The notes under the pieces: generated by a model
Told to the model about the DNA's origin: nothing
Database searches by the model: none
Seen by the model: only the letters and a program-made list of their open reading frames with translations
Shown: in pieces, positions 8,809-19,600 of the stretch
Layout: each line of letters opens with the position of its first letter
How positions within the stretch are numbered: position 1 is the stretch's first letter
Origin: an uncultured Chromatiaceae bacterium
GTDB taxonomy: Bacteria > Pseudomonadota > Gammaproteobacteria > Enterobacterales > Alteromonadaceae
Reading direction: 5' to 3'
Length of the DNA: 64,000 bases
Assembly: GCA_937978655.1 (NCBI GenBank)
Contig: CALJUX010000082.1
Coordinates: forward strand, 59,678 to 123,677
Program-made: the position numbers and the translations under genes

Positions 8809-10053
8809 TCAGCGGGCAAATTGGCCGAACAGATACACGCCGGCATAGCCTAAGGTGTAACAGAACAGCAGGTAACCCCCCATTTTCAGATAAGTACCAA
8901 AGGTCAGTTCTTTTAATTTACTCATCGCAATGATGCCTGCAGCAGAACCGATAATCAGCAAAGAGCCACCTACACCGGTCGCATAAGTCAGCAGTAACCA
9001 CTCACCCGGCGTCATCACCAGATCCGCTTTGAGCAGTGCAGCCGTCAGCGGTACGTTGTCGATTAAGGCTGACGACAACCCCATCAGGTAATTCGCTTGC
9101 AGTGGTGGCAACATTGCATACAAATCGGTGAAATTCTGCAGGAAATTCACTTCTTTTAACACGCCAACCAACAACAACACGCCTAAGAAAAACAGCAGTG
9201 TCTCAAATTCAACTTCCCGCACGTAGTTAATCACACTTTGCGCTGCTTTGTTACGCATCAGGAACTGAGCGACCAGGAACATCACCGCAAGGCCAAACAA
9301 GAAGGTTAACACCGGAGGAATTGCATACAGCACGTTCAACAGCAAAGTCCCAGTGATGGTCAGCACAAAAATACCTGCGACAGTAATATCGGTTTTAGCG
9401 ATTGGCTTTTTGCTTTTTTCGACCACTAATTGCTGATTCAGACCGCGCGATAAAAACAGCGCCAGTACAGCCACAGAGAAAAACGCCGGCACGACCAATA
9501 ACAACAGATTGGCGATCGTTACTTTATCTGCCAAGAAGAACATCAACGTCGTGACGTCACCGGTGATCAACGACACACCACCACTGTTGACGGCAAAAAT
9601 AATTAAAGTGCCGTAACGGATCTTCTTCGCCGCTTCCAGCTTGACGCTGGAGATCACCGCAATAGACACCAGCGTGGCAGTCACGTTGTCAGCAAAAGAC
9701 GAAAACACAAACGCAAAAGTGGCGACGATAAACATCAGTTTTCGTTCAGAAAGCTGTGCCGGCAGTGCCCGTTGCACGATTTGCGCAATAAAGCCTTTGC
9801 TATTGAGATAAGCGACAAAAGTCATAGTTGACATTAAAAACAGCCACAAAGTAGCGATTTCTAACAAATTGTGCTCCAACTGATGCTGGACATGCTCGCG
9901 GGAGGCATCGCCATCAGCAAAAATAAACAGTAAAATCCAGCACAGAGTACCGAAAAAAAGTGTCGTTTTTGCCTTGTTTACGTGGATAATATCCTCTATA
10001 ACGATCAGCACAAAGGCAAGTGCAACCAAGCCCAGTAAAATACCCGTTAGCAT
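8809..10053 (-). CDS. nhaD: Sodium/proton antiporter NhaD
   Basis: A 414-residue polytopic inner-membrane protein, with about 11 hydrophobic segments by eye. It belongs to the ion transporter superfamily, NhaD branch, which exports Na+ or Li+ in exchange for H+ at alkaline pH and is typical of marine and halotolerant gammaproteobacteria. Recognisable stretches are FLMSTMTFVAYLNSKGF, VFSSFADNVTATLVSIA with the family's conserved Asp-Asn, and FAVNSGGVSLITGDVTTLM, plus SSALIDNVPLTAALLKAD near the C-terminus with a second Asp-Asn. It is monocistronic, divergent from mksF across 140 bases, and ends at the terminator at 8765-8793. Confidence 0.94.
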   Translation of the reverse strand: MLTGILLGLVALAFVLIVIEDIIHVNKAKTTLFFGTLCWILLFIFADGDASREHVQHQLEHNLLEIATLWLFLMSTMTFVAYLNSKGFIAQIVQRALPAQLSERKLMFIVATFAFVFSSFADNVTATLVSIAVISSVKLEAAKKIRYGTLIIFAVNSGGVSLITGDVTTLMFFLADKVTIANLLLLVVPAFFSVAVLALFLSRGLNQQLVVEKSKKPIAKTDITVAGIFVLTITGTLLLNVLYAIPPVLTFLFGLAVMFLVAQFLMRNKAAQSVINYVREVEFETLLFFLGVLLLVGVLKEVNFLQNFTDLYAMLPPLQANYLMGLSSALIDNVPLTAALLKADLVMTPGEWLLLTYATGVGGSLLIIGSAAGIIAMSKLKELTFGTYLKMGGYLLFCYTLGYAGVYLFGQFAR

Positions 10054-10193
10054 AAATGACCACCCGCAATTATTAATAAATTATGAAATATTGTCGGGGC
10101 GGCATTCTAGCACCGCAGTTCGTCGTGCTCTACTGGAAATTGGTCGTATAACTCCAATGAATCAAATAATCACCGGATGAAGCAAATCCTCTC

Positions 10194-11438
10194 ATGTTAT
10201 CAGCTAAAAAAATACTGAAATGCCTGGACGACGACTGGCCTGTATTGGAAGCGCTGGCCAACAGAAGCCAGTTATACAGCTTTAGTTTTCAGGACGTGCA
10301 GGCGCTGTTCAGCCGTTATTTCCCGCAGTTATCCAGCGAACAGGTGTTTCGCGAAGCACAAAAACTGCTGGCGCAGGAAATTCTGATCCCGCAGGCCAAA
10401 TCCAGCCAGCTCGAGCTGAACCGTTCGGTGCTGGAGTTTATTCAGTTTCTGACTCAGGAACACAACCTCGGTACTGTCGGTGATATTCAAAGCCGCATTG
10501 ACGAGTTAGACCGTTTACGCGCCCGGCTTGACGGCGCCGTGCGGCAAAAAGATGTGCATGAGATGCGCCGTTTTGTCCGGCTGATGGACGAACGGGTACG
10601 GGAAGTCGTCAAACACTTTCGCAAAAACGAAAGCGCCATTTTGCATCTGGTCGACAAAGCCAAAGCCGATGACAGCCAGATGTCGCTGGCGCGCCGTTAT
10701 GCTGCGGTGATGGAAGCCTTTGACGAATATATCGAACCGGTGCTGCAGATGATTGATATCAAAGGCCCGTTTCAGACCAGCATCGAAACACTGGAACATT
10801 GCCTGTCGGATTTAGTGCAGTTTATTGAAGACACCGGGTTTATGTCCGGCGACAAAGAACCGTTAGTGCAGCTGCGCACGCGTTTGCTCGACATGAACCA
10901 GATTGGCCGCGAATCGCTGACGCGCAGCACCGACGTGCTGATGCCGCTGAGGGAAGAACTGCGGAAAAACACGCTGATTTCGCGCAACGCCAGTCTGGTA
11001 CTCGCGACGCTACGCAAACAAGGGTTTGAACCCATCATGGAACAGCTGGTACCGAAATTCAGTTCGGACCATCAGAAATTCAGCCTCGGCAGTGCCAATC
11101 AAATTACCAGCTACATGGCCGAACTGGTGGATTATCAGGACGACAACTATCAGCTGCCCGACGCGGTCGACAGCCAGCCTGGCGCCAATATCCGCGTACC
11201 GGACTTGCAGGATGTGCTGAAATCGGCCCGCACGCAAAAAACCAATACCGATTTATCGCAGTGGCTGGCGCGTAGTTATCCGCAGCTGCCGGTCGACGAA
11301 TTATTATTTTTGTATCAGGAATTAAGTCGCGCTCCGGCGTTAAAACTGGAACATCAGGACAACGTCAGCGAAATGGAAGTCAATGGCTTCCGCCTGCGCC
11401 TGCACCCTTTTGTCACCCGCCCGGCCGACAGGACATAA
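10194..11438 (+). CDS. mksF: MksF condensin kleisin subunit (JetA-like)
   Basis: A 414-residue protein with a helical N-terminal winged-helix-like region, a long helical middle with charged heptads (SRIDELDRLRARLDGAV, MRRFVRLMDERVREVVKHF), and a C-terminal region ending VNGFRLRLHPF. Size and position as first gene of a three-gene set followed by a 182-residue protein and an SMC-like ATPase match MksF of MksBEF (JetA of Wadjet). The kleisin would bridge the MksB heads in a chromosome-organising or plasmid-restricting complex. Assignment is mainly from operon context plus architecture. No good Shine-Dalgarno precedes the ATG. The gap to mksE is 3 bases. Confidence 0.8.
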   Translation: MLSAKKILKCLDDDWPVLEALANRSQLYSFSFQDVQALFSRYFPQLSSEQVFREAQKLLAQEILIPQAKSSQLELNRSVLEFIQFLTQEHNLGTVGDIQSRIDELDRLRARLDGAVRQKDVHEMRRFVRLMDERVREVVKHFRKNESAILHLVDKAKADDSQMSLARRYAAVMEAFDEYIEPVLQMIDIKGPFQTSIETLEHCLSDLVQFIEDTGFMSGDKEPLVQLRTRLLDMNQIGRESLTRSTDVLMPLREELRKNTLISRNASLVLATLRKQGFEPIMEQLVPKFSSDHQKFSLGSANQITSYMAELVDYQDDNYQLPDAVDSQPGANIRVPDLQDVLKSARTQKTNTDLSQWLARSYPQLPVDELLFLYQELSRAPALKLEHQDNVSEMEVNGFRLRLHPFVTRPADRT

Positions 11439-11441
11439 CCC

Positions 11442-11990
11442 ATGCAAATCGATCTCGAAAAGCTGCCAAATCTGGCTGACATTACCAAACGCCTGACCAC
11501 CGGCTACCACATCAGTGAACAGGATTTTGCGCTCTGGACTGAGCTGGACGGCAATGAAGAGGCCTACAGCGCGTTATTCAGCGCGCTGGGTAACCAACTT
11601 AAACGCGACAGCCGTGGCTTCTTTTATTTTGATGTCGACGACGCGACGGTCAATATGGGTAAAATTTCCCGGCTGTTTGCGCTGACCAGTTATGCCTTGG
11701 TCGAGTTTTTTGCCGATCAGGGCCAGGACCCGCTGCGCGCGCTGTTTGAAACCGAAATCAATCACGAGATTTTATCCAGCATCCTGCAGCAGCAATATCA
11801 TTTGTTTGAGCAGCTGGAGATTTATTCCGCCACCGACTTAAAACGTGAAGTCGGCAACCGCATGCTGCGTTACGGTTTTGCCAAAACCCAGGGTGATAAT
11901 TTTAAACTGCTGCCACCGTTGTATCGTTTTCTCGATGCATTAGTCGCGGTCGATTCTTTACAGGCAGATGAGGGCCATACCGATGTCTGA
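11442..11990 (+). CDS. mksE: MksE condensin accessory subunit (KITE protein, JetB-like)
   Basis: A 182-residue acidic protein lying between the kleisin and SMC genes. MksE/JetB proteins are winged-helix KITE subunits that bind the kleisin; length and position fit. Visible segments are ISEQDFALWTELDGNEEAYSALF near the N-terminus and LKREVGNRMLRYGFAKTQGDNFKLLPPLYRFLDAL at the C-terminus, read as two pieces, compatible with winged helices. AGGA lies about 9 bases before the ATG. Its stop overlaps the mksB start by 8 bases, indicating coupled translation. Confidence 0.78.
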   Translation: MQIDLEKLPNLADITKRLTTGYHISEQDFALWTELDGNEEAYSALFSALGNQLKRDSRGFFYFDVDDATVNMGKISRLFALTSYALVEFFADQGQDPLRALFETEINHEILSSILQQQYHLFEQLEIYSATDLKREVGNRMLRYGFAKTQGDNFKLLPPLYRFLDALVAVDSLQADEGHTDV

Positions 11991-14832
11991 ACTTTATGGC
12001 TTAACCAAACTCGCGCTGCTCAATACCGCCGGCTACGCCAAGTGTGTGATTCCGCTCGATGACGCTGCGTCGATTTGTGCGCCGAATAACACTGGTAAAA
12101 GTTCGGTGATTAACGCGCTGCAGTTTCCGCTCATCAACGATTTACGCCTGACTGAATGGGACGGCCATGATCTTGATGAAACGCGGAAGTTCTACTTTGG
12201 CACTGACCAGAGTTATATCCTGCTGGAAGCCAATCTGCCGGAAGGCCCGGTAGTGATTGGCGTGGCCGGCCTCGGTAAAATTGCCGGTTACCAGTTCCAG
12301 TATTTCTGTTATCGCGGCAAGCTCGATCTTGCGCATTACGTCAGTGAAAACAGCATCATCCGTTACAACAAGCTGGACCATCATTTACGCAATTTGGGTT
12401 TTGAACCACTGGAATTAAAACCGTCGGAATTAAACGCCATGCTGACCGGCGGCGCCACGCCGTACGACAGCAAAATCAATCTGCGGATGATCCCACTGAC
12501 CAACGTCAGCGACGCGCCTGTCTACAAAGACATTTTCCGCCGCATTCTGAACCTGCACCGCTTAACGGCGCAGGACGTGAAACGGCTGTTATTGCCAGTG
12601 TTCGCCCGGCATTTGAGCGACCCCAAAGTCGATTTTTACACCGTCTGGCACAACGCTTTTGAAAAGGTCAATCGTGACCGGCGTGAACTCAAAGCGCTGG
12701 AAAATCAACAACAAGCGGTTGAAGCCTTAGAAAACCTGATTGACAACCGCGCTGTGCTCAAAGGCCGCCTCGCCGCATATGCGCCAAAGCTGGATAAAGC
12801 CTTAATCGAGTTCCAGAGTTATCTGGACGAACAGCAGGAAGAACTCGGTGGCCAGCTCGAAGCACTGGCGCAGGAAAAACATCAGCTGGAAGATAAACAA
12901 CGGCTATATGTCGGCCAGATTAAAGAGTTGTCGAGCAAACAGCTCGGCCTGAAAAGCTGGTTTGACGAACATGATACCCTGGCGCAGCGTTTTGGCCTGA
13001 CTAACCTGCCAACATTGCAGTCGAACCTCGCCAATATCCGCGCCCAATACGAAAGCCTGAGCCATAGCCTGCAAGGCGCCGCCAATTTAAATCCGGCGAC
13101 ATTGGCGCATCAGCAGGCGCAGACGCAGAAACAGTTAAAAAGTCTGAAGCTGCAGCTGAAAAACCTCGAGTACAACCTGTACTCGCGACTGCGCGAAGAT
13201 TTGTCGTTAGGCGAAGTGCAGCAGCTGACCAAGCTGTTAAACCCGGACTTATTATCATTGTCGACCGCCACAGGCGGAGATGTAGTGATCCATGACGATG
13301 ACGCTTTTGCTGAGCAACTCGGTCAAATTGCCGACGCCTTTAAAGGCGGCAAACTGCATCTGGCGGGTATCACTATCGATTTAAGCCATTTAACCGCGCC
13401 AGATATGGCCGGCAGTGAAGGCAAAGTGGCGCTGAAAGAACAAATCGAAGCGCTGCAGCTGACCTTGGCAACTTTAGAGCAACAAGCAGAAGTTGCTGTT
13501 GATTTTGCCGGCAAAAGCCGGGAAAAAGAGCGGTTGTATCAGGACATGCTGCAGGCGGAAGAAGATCTCAAACGTTTCGCCCGCTACAGCGAAATGGCGC
13601 AGCTGCTTGACGAGCAGCAGCTGTTATCCGAACAGCTGACGCAGGAAGAAGAGATTGTGCATGAGCAACTGGCACAAGTGCAGCAAAAAGCCAGCAGCCT
13701 GTCGGACCGGCGTAACCTCATTACCAACAAACAAGACCAGCTGAAGCGTCAGTTGGAGCGCATCGAACACGAGAAAAAAGACCGGATTGATTTCCAGCTC
13801 GATTTTTACAGTGGCCGCGTCACGCCCTATCCGATTGAAATCAATCTGGAATATGACAACTTAGCCGACGAACTGCGCAGTTATAACAAACACTGTCAGG
13901 AACTCAAACTGCTGGAAATCAACATTAAAAATACCTACCTGTTTATTTTTAATGCCGGCATCAGCAAGTTTGAAGCCGAAACCGATGAAGAAGCCAAGTA
14001 CCAGAAGCTGATCAGCGCCTTTCGCCATTTGGATAAAGAACGCGAAGCCATAGAGCGCCGCGCCCGGGTGGCGTTAACCGAAGTCGCCAGTACCTTAAAA
14101 GGCTTACGTTCGGACTTAGACCGGCTGCACCGCGAACTGAACAGCTTTAACCGCGGCATCTGGCGTCACCAAATTTCCAACCTGCAGGATTTTAAAATTG
14201 AAATTGTCGACCGCAAAGTCCTGGTTGGCCATATCGATACCATCCTGACCACGTCCGATGCTTATCAGCAAGGCGATACGCTGGATTTATTGGCGCCGGG
14301 CGTGACCAGTGCGGAGCGCGATATCAATTCGGCGAAGGATTACCTGATCCAGGCTGCCAGCGAAAAAGGCGGTCTGACGCTGTCGGATTTATTTGATATC
14401 CGCTTTAAAGTGGTCAACCGTGCCGGCGAAGTGGAATTTTTCGACAAAATCGATTCCGCTGGCTCCAACGGCACTCGTATCACGATTAAGTTACTGTGCG
14501 GCATGTTATTTATCCGCCAGCTGCTGGCCGAACGCGAACGCGGTAAATACCGCATTCCAATTTATATCGACGAAGCGGCCGATATCGACCCACACAACCA
14601 GCAGGCGCTGATTGAAACGGCGCTGAATTTTGGTTTTGTGCCGATTTTCGCCTCGGTGAAACCACAAACCAGTTGCCGCTATATAGTGCCAATCCGCACC
14701 GTCAAGAACGGCGCGCAAAACTGGGTGGACGAAAAAGACTGGATCATCTGTGAACAGCTGACGCAGGAAGTGCTCCCGGAAGTGCTGCCTGAAACCGCAG
14801 AGCAACCGGATGAAAATCAGCCAGTTGCATGA
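11983..14832 (+). CDS. mksB: MksB SMC-like condensin ATPase (JetC-like)
   Basis: A 949-residue SMC-like protein. The N-terminal head has the P-loop APNNTGKSS (about residues 38-46). Two long coiled-coil arms (about 240-390 and 470-620) are separated by a hinge-like globular segment around LSLGEVQQLTKLLNPDLL and GKLHLAGITIDLSHL. The C-terminal head has GSNGTRITIKLLCGMLF as the likely signature region and Walker B IPIYIDEAADID. ATG at 11983 is preferred to 11968 because GAGGG lies 8 bases upstream and the SELYGLTKLALLN start fits. With MksF and MksE it forms a condensin. No MksG/JetD nuclease gene follows: tamA comes 99 bases downstream. Confidence 0.85.
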   Translation: MSELYGLTKLALLNTAGYAKCVIPLDDAASICAPNNTGKSSVINALQFPLINDLRLTEWDGHDLDETRKFYFGTDQSYILLEANLPEGPVVIGVAGLGKIAGYQFQYFCYRGKLDLAHYVSENSIIRYNKLDHHLRNLGFEPLELKPSELNAMLTGGATPYDSKINLRMIPLTNVSDAPVYKDIFRRILNLHRLTAQDVKRLLLPVFARHLSDPKVDFYTVWHNAFEKVNRDRRELKALENQQQAVEALENLIDNRAVLKGRLAAYAPKLDKALIEFQSYLDEQQEELGGQLEALAQEKHQLEDKQRLYVGQIKELSSKQLGLKSWFDEHDTLAQRFGLTNLPTLQSNLANIRAQYESLSHSLQGAANLNPATLAHQQAQTQKQLKSLKLQLKNLEYNLYSRLREDLSLGEVQQLTKLLNPDLLSLSTATGGDVVIHDDDAFAEQLGQIADAFKGGKLHLAGITIDLSHLTAPDMAGSEGKVALKEQIEALQLTLATLEQQAEVAVDFAGKSREKERLYQDMLQAEEDLKRFARYSEMAQLLDEQQLLSEQLTQEEEIVHEQLAQVQQKASSLSDRRNLITNKQDQLKRQLERIEHEKKDRIDFQLDFYSGRVTPYPIEINLEYDNLADELRSYNKHCQELKLLEINIKNTYLFIFNAGISKFEAETDEEAKYQKLISAFRHLDKEREAIERRARVALTEVASTLKGLRSDLDRLHRELNSFNRGIWRHQISNLQDFKIEIVDRKVLVGHIDTILTTSDAYQQGDTLDLLAPGVTSAERDINSAKDYLIQAASEKGGLTLSDLFDIRFKVVNRAGEVEFFDKIDSAGSNGTRITIKLLCGMLFIRQLLAERERGKYRIPIYIDEAADIDPHNQQALIETALNFGFVPIFASVKPQTSCRYIVPIRTVKNGAQNWVDEKDWIICEQLTQEVLPEVLPETAEQPDENQPVA

Positions 14833-14931
14833 TGATGATGGACGTCGGCCGGAACTTCCGGCCGGCAGTCGCATCTGAATAGGCAATTCAACGGCTGCCA
14901 GCTAGACTGACAAAACTGCCGCAGACATGGA

Positions 14932-16683
14932 GTGCTGATCCTGCCTACCTTTGCTTTTTTCCAGGCCCGGCCGCTGGTTTATGCTGCATTGTTGCTGGCA
15001 CTGCTATGCCATCCTGCTGTGCTTTATGCCGCCAACCGCATTGAATTTACCGGCGCCACTGAAGAGCGAAAAGACAATATCGCCTTGTATCTGTCGGTAT
15101 TTACCCCGGCACAAATCAACAAATCTGCCCGTTTTAAAAATCGGGTCGCCAATGAAATCAAACAGGCGCTGCGTGGCCACGGTTATTATCAGGTGCGGGT
15201 GGTGTTTGAGGACGCGACAGACGGCGCCGATTATGTACTCAAAGCCCGCATTATTGCCGGTCGCTCGGTGTTTATTGACGTAGCTGATTTACAAATCACT
15301 GGCGAAGCCATTCGCGACCCGGAGTTTCTGGCACTGCAACGGCAAAAAGCGCCGAAACAAGGCGACCGGATGCACCATGGCAACTACGAAGCCTACAAAA
15401 AAGCCTTGCTGAGCCTGTCACACCGCAAAGGTTATTTTGATGCCAGATTCAGCCGGGCTGAACTGGTGGTCACTCCAGGTGACCGTCGCGGCAAAATGCA
15501 TCTGCACTTTGAAAGCGGCCCACGCTACCGTTTTGGTGACATCACTTTTCACGGTGGCCAAATCCGCGAAGCACGGCTGCGTAGCCTGCTGCCGTTTAAA
15601 TCCGGTGATTATTATTCAGCCGCCCTGCTTGCCAAACTCAGTCAAAATCTGGCCAACACGTTGTGGTTTGGCAGCGTCGATTTAATTGCCGATCCGGACA
15701 ACCGCAAAGATGGTGTGCTGCCGCTAACCATTGAGCTGCAGCCGGCCACCCGCAACAGCGTGGAAACCGGTATTGGGTACGCCACCGATGTCGGCGCGCG
15801 GATCACCGCCAACTGGTTTAAACCCTGGGTCAATGACCGCGGCCATAGCCTCAGTGCTGATTTAGCATTATCACAACGCGAGCAAAATCTGGAAACGGCC
15901 TATAAGTTTCCGTTGCGCGATGTCGCCAATGACTACTACCAGGTGTCGTTTGGTTATAAAAACAAAGACCTGCTGGATACTGACAGCACCAGCTACAACC
16001 TCAAAGGTGAACGGCACTGGTTACTGAGCAACCAGTGGCAACGAACATTATCGCTTCGCTGGTTGTATGAAGATTATGTGCAGGGCGACCAACGCGACAC
16101 GTCCAATCTGGTCCTGCCTGGCATCACATTTAACCGCAACCGCGATTCTGGCGGCAGCATGCCACTGGATGCCGACAACTATCTGCTCAGCGTCGAAGCG
16201 GCCAATACCGGCTGGGGTTCAGATACCGATTTTGTCCGGCTTTATGGCCGGGCCGGCTGGATCGGCAGCTTCAGTGAAGATCAGCGCTGGCTGGTACGGC
16301 TTGACGCCGGGGCGATTTTGCAGGAACAAATCAGCAATATCCCGCCGACCTTACGTTTTTTTGCCGGTGGTGACAGCAGTTTACGCGGCTATGGCTATCA
16401 AACCATTGCACCACTCAATGCCAAACAAGAGCTGATTGGCGGCCTGCACCTGGCGACGATAAATCTGGAGTATCAGCATCGTGTCAAAGGTGACTGGTGG
16501 CTGGCGCTGTTCAGCGATTACGGCAGTGCCTGGAACGACAGCCCGGACTGGAAACGCAGCGTTGGCATCGGTGCGCGCTGGGCTTCACCGGTGGGCCCGA
16601 TCCGGCTGGATTTGGCTTACGGCCTGGACCATGAACCGAACGGCCGTTTTCGGCTGCATTTCACGCTGGGGCCTGAATTATGA
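14932..16683 (+). CDS. tamA: Outer-membrane translocation protein TamA
   Basis: An Omp85-family outer-membrane protein of 583 residues that forms the TAM complex with TamB and helps outer-membrane protein or lipid homeostasis. The N-terminus is a signal peptide (AALLLALLCHPAVLYAA). Residues of about 35-280 contain POTRA-type repeats (IEFTGATEERKDNIALYL, DVADLQITGEAIRDPEF, YRFGDITFHGGQIREARL). The C-terminal barrel has RFFAGGDSSLRGYGYQ, the conserved lid-lock segment, and ends DLAYGLDHEPNGRFRLHFTLGPEL as a terminal beta strand. GTG at 14932 is the likely start, but its ribosome binding site is poor, so the exact start is uncertain. The stop overlaps the tamB start by 4 bases. Confidence 0.93.
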   Translation: MLILPTFAFFQARPLVYAALLLALLCHPAVLYAANRIEFTGATEERKDNIALYLSVFTPAQINKSARFKNRVANEIKQALRGHGYYQVRVVFEDATDGADYVLKARIIAGRSVFIDVADLQITGEAIRDPEFLALQRQKAPKQGDRMHHGNYEAYKKALLSLSHRKGYFDARFSRAELVVTPGDRRGKMHLHFESGPRYRFGDITFHGGQIREARLRSLLPFKSGDYYSAALLAKLSQNLANTLWFGSVDLIADPDNRKDGVLPLTIELQPATRNSVETGIGYATDVGARITANWFKPWVNDRGHSLSADLALSQREQNLETAYKFPLRDVANDYYQVSFGYKNKDLLDTDSTSYNLKGERHWLLSNQWQRTLSLRWLYEDYVQGDQRDTSNLVLPGITFNRNRDSGGSMPLDADNYLLSVEAANTGWGSDTDFVRLYGRAGWIGSFSEDQRWLVRLDAGAILQEQISNIPPTLRFFAGGDSSLRGYGYQTIAPLNAKQELIGGLHLATINLEYQHRVKGDWWLALFSDYGSAWNDSPDWKRSVGIGARWASPVGPIRLDLAYGLDHEPNGRFRLHFTLGPEL

Positions 16684-19600
16684 GTGAAGCTGAAGTGAGC
16701 CAGGCTCAGGTTCCGGCAGCCGTTGCCATCACAGCACGCCGGCCCCGCTCGGTTTGGCTCTGGCTGCGGCTTTGTCTGCTGAGTGTGCTGCTGTTATTCG
16801 CATCGACGCTGGCGTTAGTTGGCAGCAACGCCGGCCTGCAACTGCTGAGGCTGGCGCAACAGCAGTTGCTGCCGGCGTTACAAATCAACCAACTACAAGG
16901 CGATATCTGGCAGGGCATCACGCTGCGTGAGCTGAGTTTTCAGCAGCCGGGCCTTGCGGTCAAAGTGGCTGAACTGCAGGTCCGGCTGGATTTAGCCTGT
17001 TTGTGGCGTCAGCAGCTGTGTTTGCCTTTGTTGCAACTGCAGGGGCTGAACGTGATCCAAAGCGCCGACCCCGTTGCACCGGCTACGCCAGCAGTCGCGC
17101 AGACCGAGGCGCCAGCCGCCACGACCACCGACACCACAGCGCTGCTGCCGTTTGACTTGCTGGTTAATCAGCTGATTTTAAAGGATATCCAGCTGCAACT
17201 GCCCGGCCAGCACATCCGAATTGCCAGCCTGCAGACAGGCATGACACTCAGCGCCAACCGGTTGTCGTTCCAGCAACCGGAGTTAACGCAAAGCCGCATC
17301 GCATTGAATGCAGCAGCCAGCGCCGGCAGCAGCGACAACCCATTACCTGAGCTGCTCAAACTCCATCTGCCACTCGAGTTGGTGCTGGACACGCTGCAAG
17401 TGACAGATCTCACCGTACAGCAAGGTGCGCAGCAACTGCTGGCGCTGCAATCCTTTCACACCAATCTCAGCCTTCTGGCCGATCAGTGGCAATTGCAAAA
17501 CAGCCGCCTGCAACTGCAACAGCCGGCTTTGACGCTGCAAGGTGATGTGGCGCTGCAACCAAAGAGCCAACAGCTGTCGTTGCAGCTGCAGCTCCATAGT
17601 AAAAGCGCTGACCTGCCCGAGCCGCTCGAGCTGAAATTCAGTGGCAAAGGGCCGTTGTCGGCCTGGCAATTGCAGGCCGACAGCCAAAGCCCCTGGCCCT
17701 TGCAGTTAAAACTTCAGGCCAATTTAGTCAGCCCGGATTTAGCCTTTGATGCAACTATGCAAGCTGATGAACTGCGCTGGCCGCTGACTGCGCCGGCTGC
17801 AACATCACAGCAGTTATTTTTGCAGAAACTGCAGGCGGAATTACATGGCGATATGCAACAACAGCAACTGGCGCTGCAGGTCACCAGTCAACATCCACAG
17901 TTACCACAAGCCGAATGGCAACTGAGTGCCAGCCAGCAGGCGAATAAAATCACGTTACAGCAGCTTGAACTGCAGAGTTTAAATGGCCGGGCTGTCGTCA
18001 GCGGTGCGCTGAACCTGAGCACGCTTGAGCTTGATGCCGCGCTGAAGCTCAAAGGTGTGCAACCGGGTTTATTCTGGGCAGATTATCCCGGTGAACTGAA
18101 TGGTGAGATGACACTGAGTGGTCATTTTGTCGCCAACACCCACCGAAAGTGGCAGTTATTGGCATCGGGCCTGAATTTTTATGGTGAGCTGCGCAATCAG
18201 CCACTGACTTTGGCCGGAGAGCTGCATCTGGAACAACCCGTCAGTGGTCTGTTACAGCTAAAAACGCCGGGACTGAAGCTACAACACGGCCCCAATCAGC
18301 TGGAACTGAACGGCGCGCTCGCTGAGCAACTGACACTGGACGCCAAGCTGCACATCGTTGATCTCGGCTATTCGCTGGCACTGGCTGAAGGGCAAATTGA
18401 TGGCAGTGTTCAGCTGCGCGGTGATGTGCAACAACCCGATGTTAAGCTCAATCTCAAAGCCCACAACGTCAATTACCTCGATGATTACGCCCTGGCGGAG
18501 CTGACGGCCAGCGCCTCTTTACCGGCCTTGGGTACCAAAGCCAGTCAAATCAGTCTGAACCTGAAAAACGGTCAGGCACCTGGCTGGCAGCTGCAGCAGC
18601 TGGACTGGCAATCAGAAGGTACCGTCAGTAAACACCAAACCCACCTGACGCTGGACAGTCATCAGCTTAAAGCGGTGCTGGCGATGCAGGCGGGCATGCA
18701 AAAACAACGTTGGCAGTCGGATGTACAGGAGCTGCGGCTGCAATCGGATATGGGCGACTGGCAGCTGCAACAGCCCTGGCAGGTTGTGTTAGATATTGGC
18801 AAACAACAGGCCGAACTTGGCGCTGCCTGCTGGCAACAGGCCGATGCGTCGATTTGCCTGAGCAAAACCAAGGTATTCAGTACCAAGCAAGGTGAGCTGG
18901 CCATTTCACTGCAGCAGCTGCCACTGAACAGTCTGGACCCGCTGCTGCCCGGTAAATTCAGTATCGACGGCGATGCCAGCGGTCAGCTGGCGCTAAGTTG
19001 GCAACAAGGTCGGTTAGCGGCACTGAACTGGGACCTCAAAAGTAATCAGGGGCTGCTGCGCCACCAACTGACCACAGTGCTGGAACTGCCCTGGCATGAT
19101 TTGACCTTAAGCGGCGGCCTGAAAAATTATCAGCTGAGCACAGCGCTGCAGGCCACGCTCGCCAACGACAGCGCCATTGCCGCCAATGTCGATATCAGTC
19201 AGCTCAACACCAAAGCGCCGCAGCTCAAAGCCAATCTGCAGCTGGCGCCGTTGTCGCTGGCCTTTTTGCAGCCGGTATTTAATGAATTCAGTAAGTTTGA
19301 CGGCCTGCTGAGCGCCAACTTGCGGGCCGAAGGCTTACTGACCAATCCGGCCATTTATGGCAATCTGGCGATCGACGCGCTGCAGCTCACCGGCCAGCAA
19401 GCGCCGCTGGAACTGACCAAAGCCAGTCTGCTCGCCAGCTTCCGCGGTTTTGCCGCCAGCCTCAACAGCGACTGGCAAACGCCGGAAGGCCGGCTCAGTG
19501 TGACCGGTGATGCCAACTGGCTGACGCCGGACGCCTGGTTCAGCCAGCTGGAAGTCAAAGGCGACAAGCTACAGTTGCAATTGATGGACGCAGACCTCAC

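Noticed and set aside
12085..12108. MksB P-loop looked degenerate (Ala instead of first Gly)
   Set aside because: APNNTGKS still fits the general [AG]xxxxGK[ST] pattern, so no loss of ATP binding is claimed.
11983..14832. Anti-phage or anti-plasmid Wadjet system
   Set aside because: Only the condensin part is present; no JetD/MksG gene and no other defence genes are near, so I report it as a condensin only.
14506..14886. 126-codon antisense frame over the 3' end of mksB
   Set aside because: Shadow of mksB; no start signals; composition is that of a reversed coding strand.
17343..17687. 114-codon open frame antisense to tamB
   Set aside because: It is a shadow of the Gln/Leu-rich coding strand; no ribosome site and no recognisable family.
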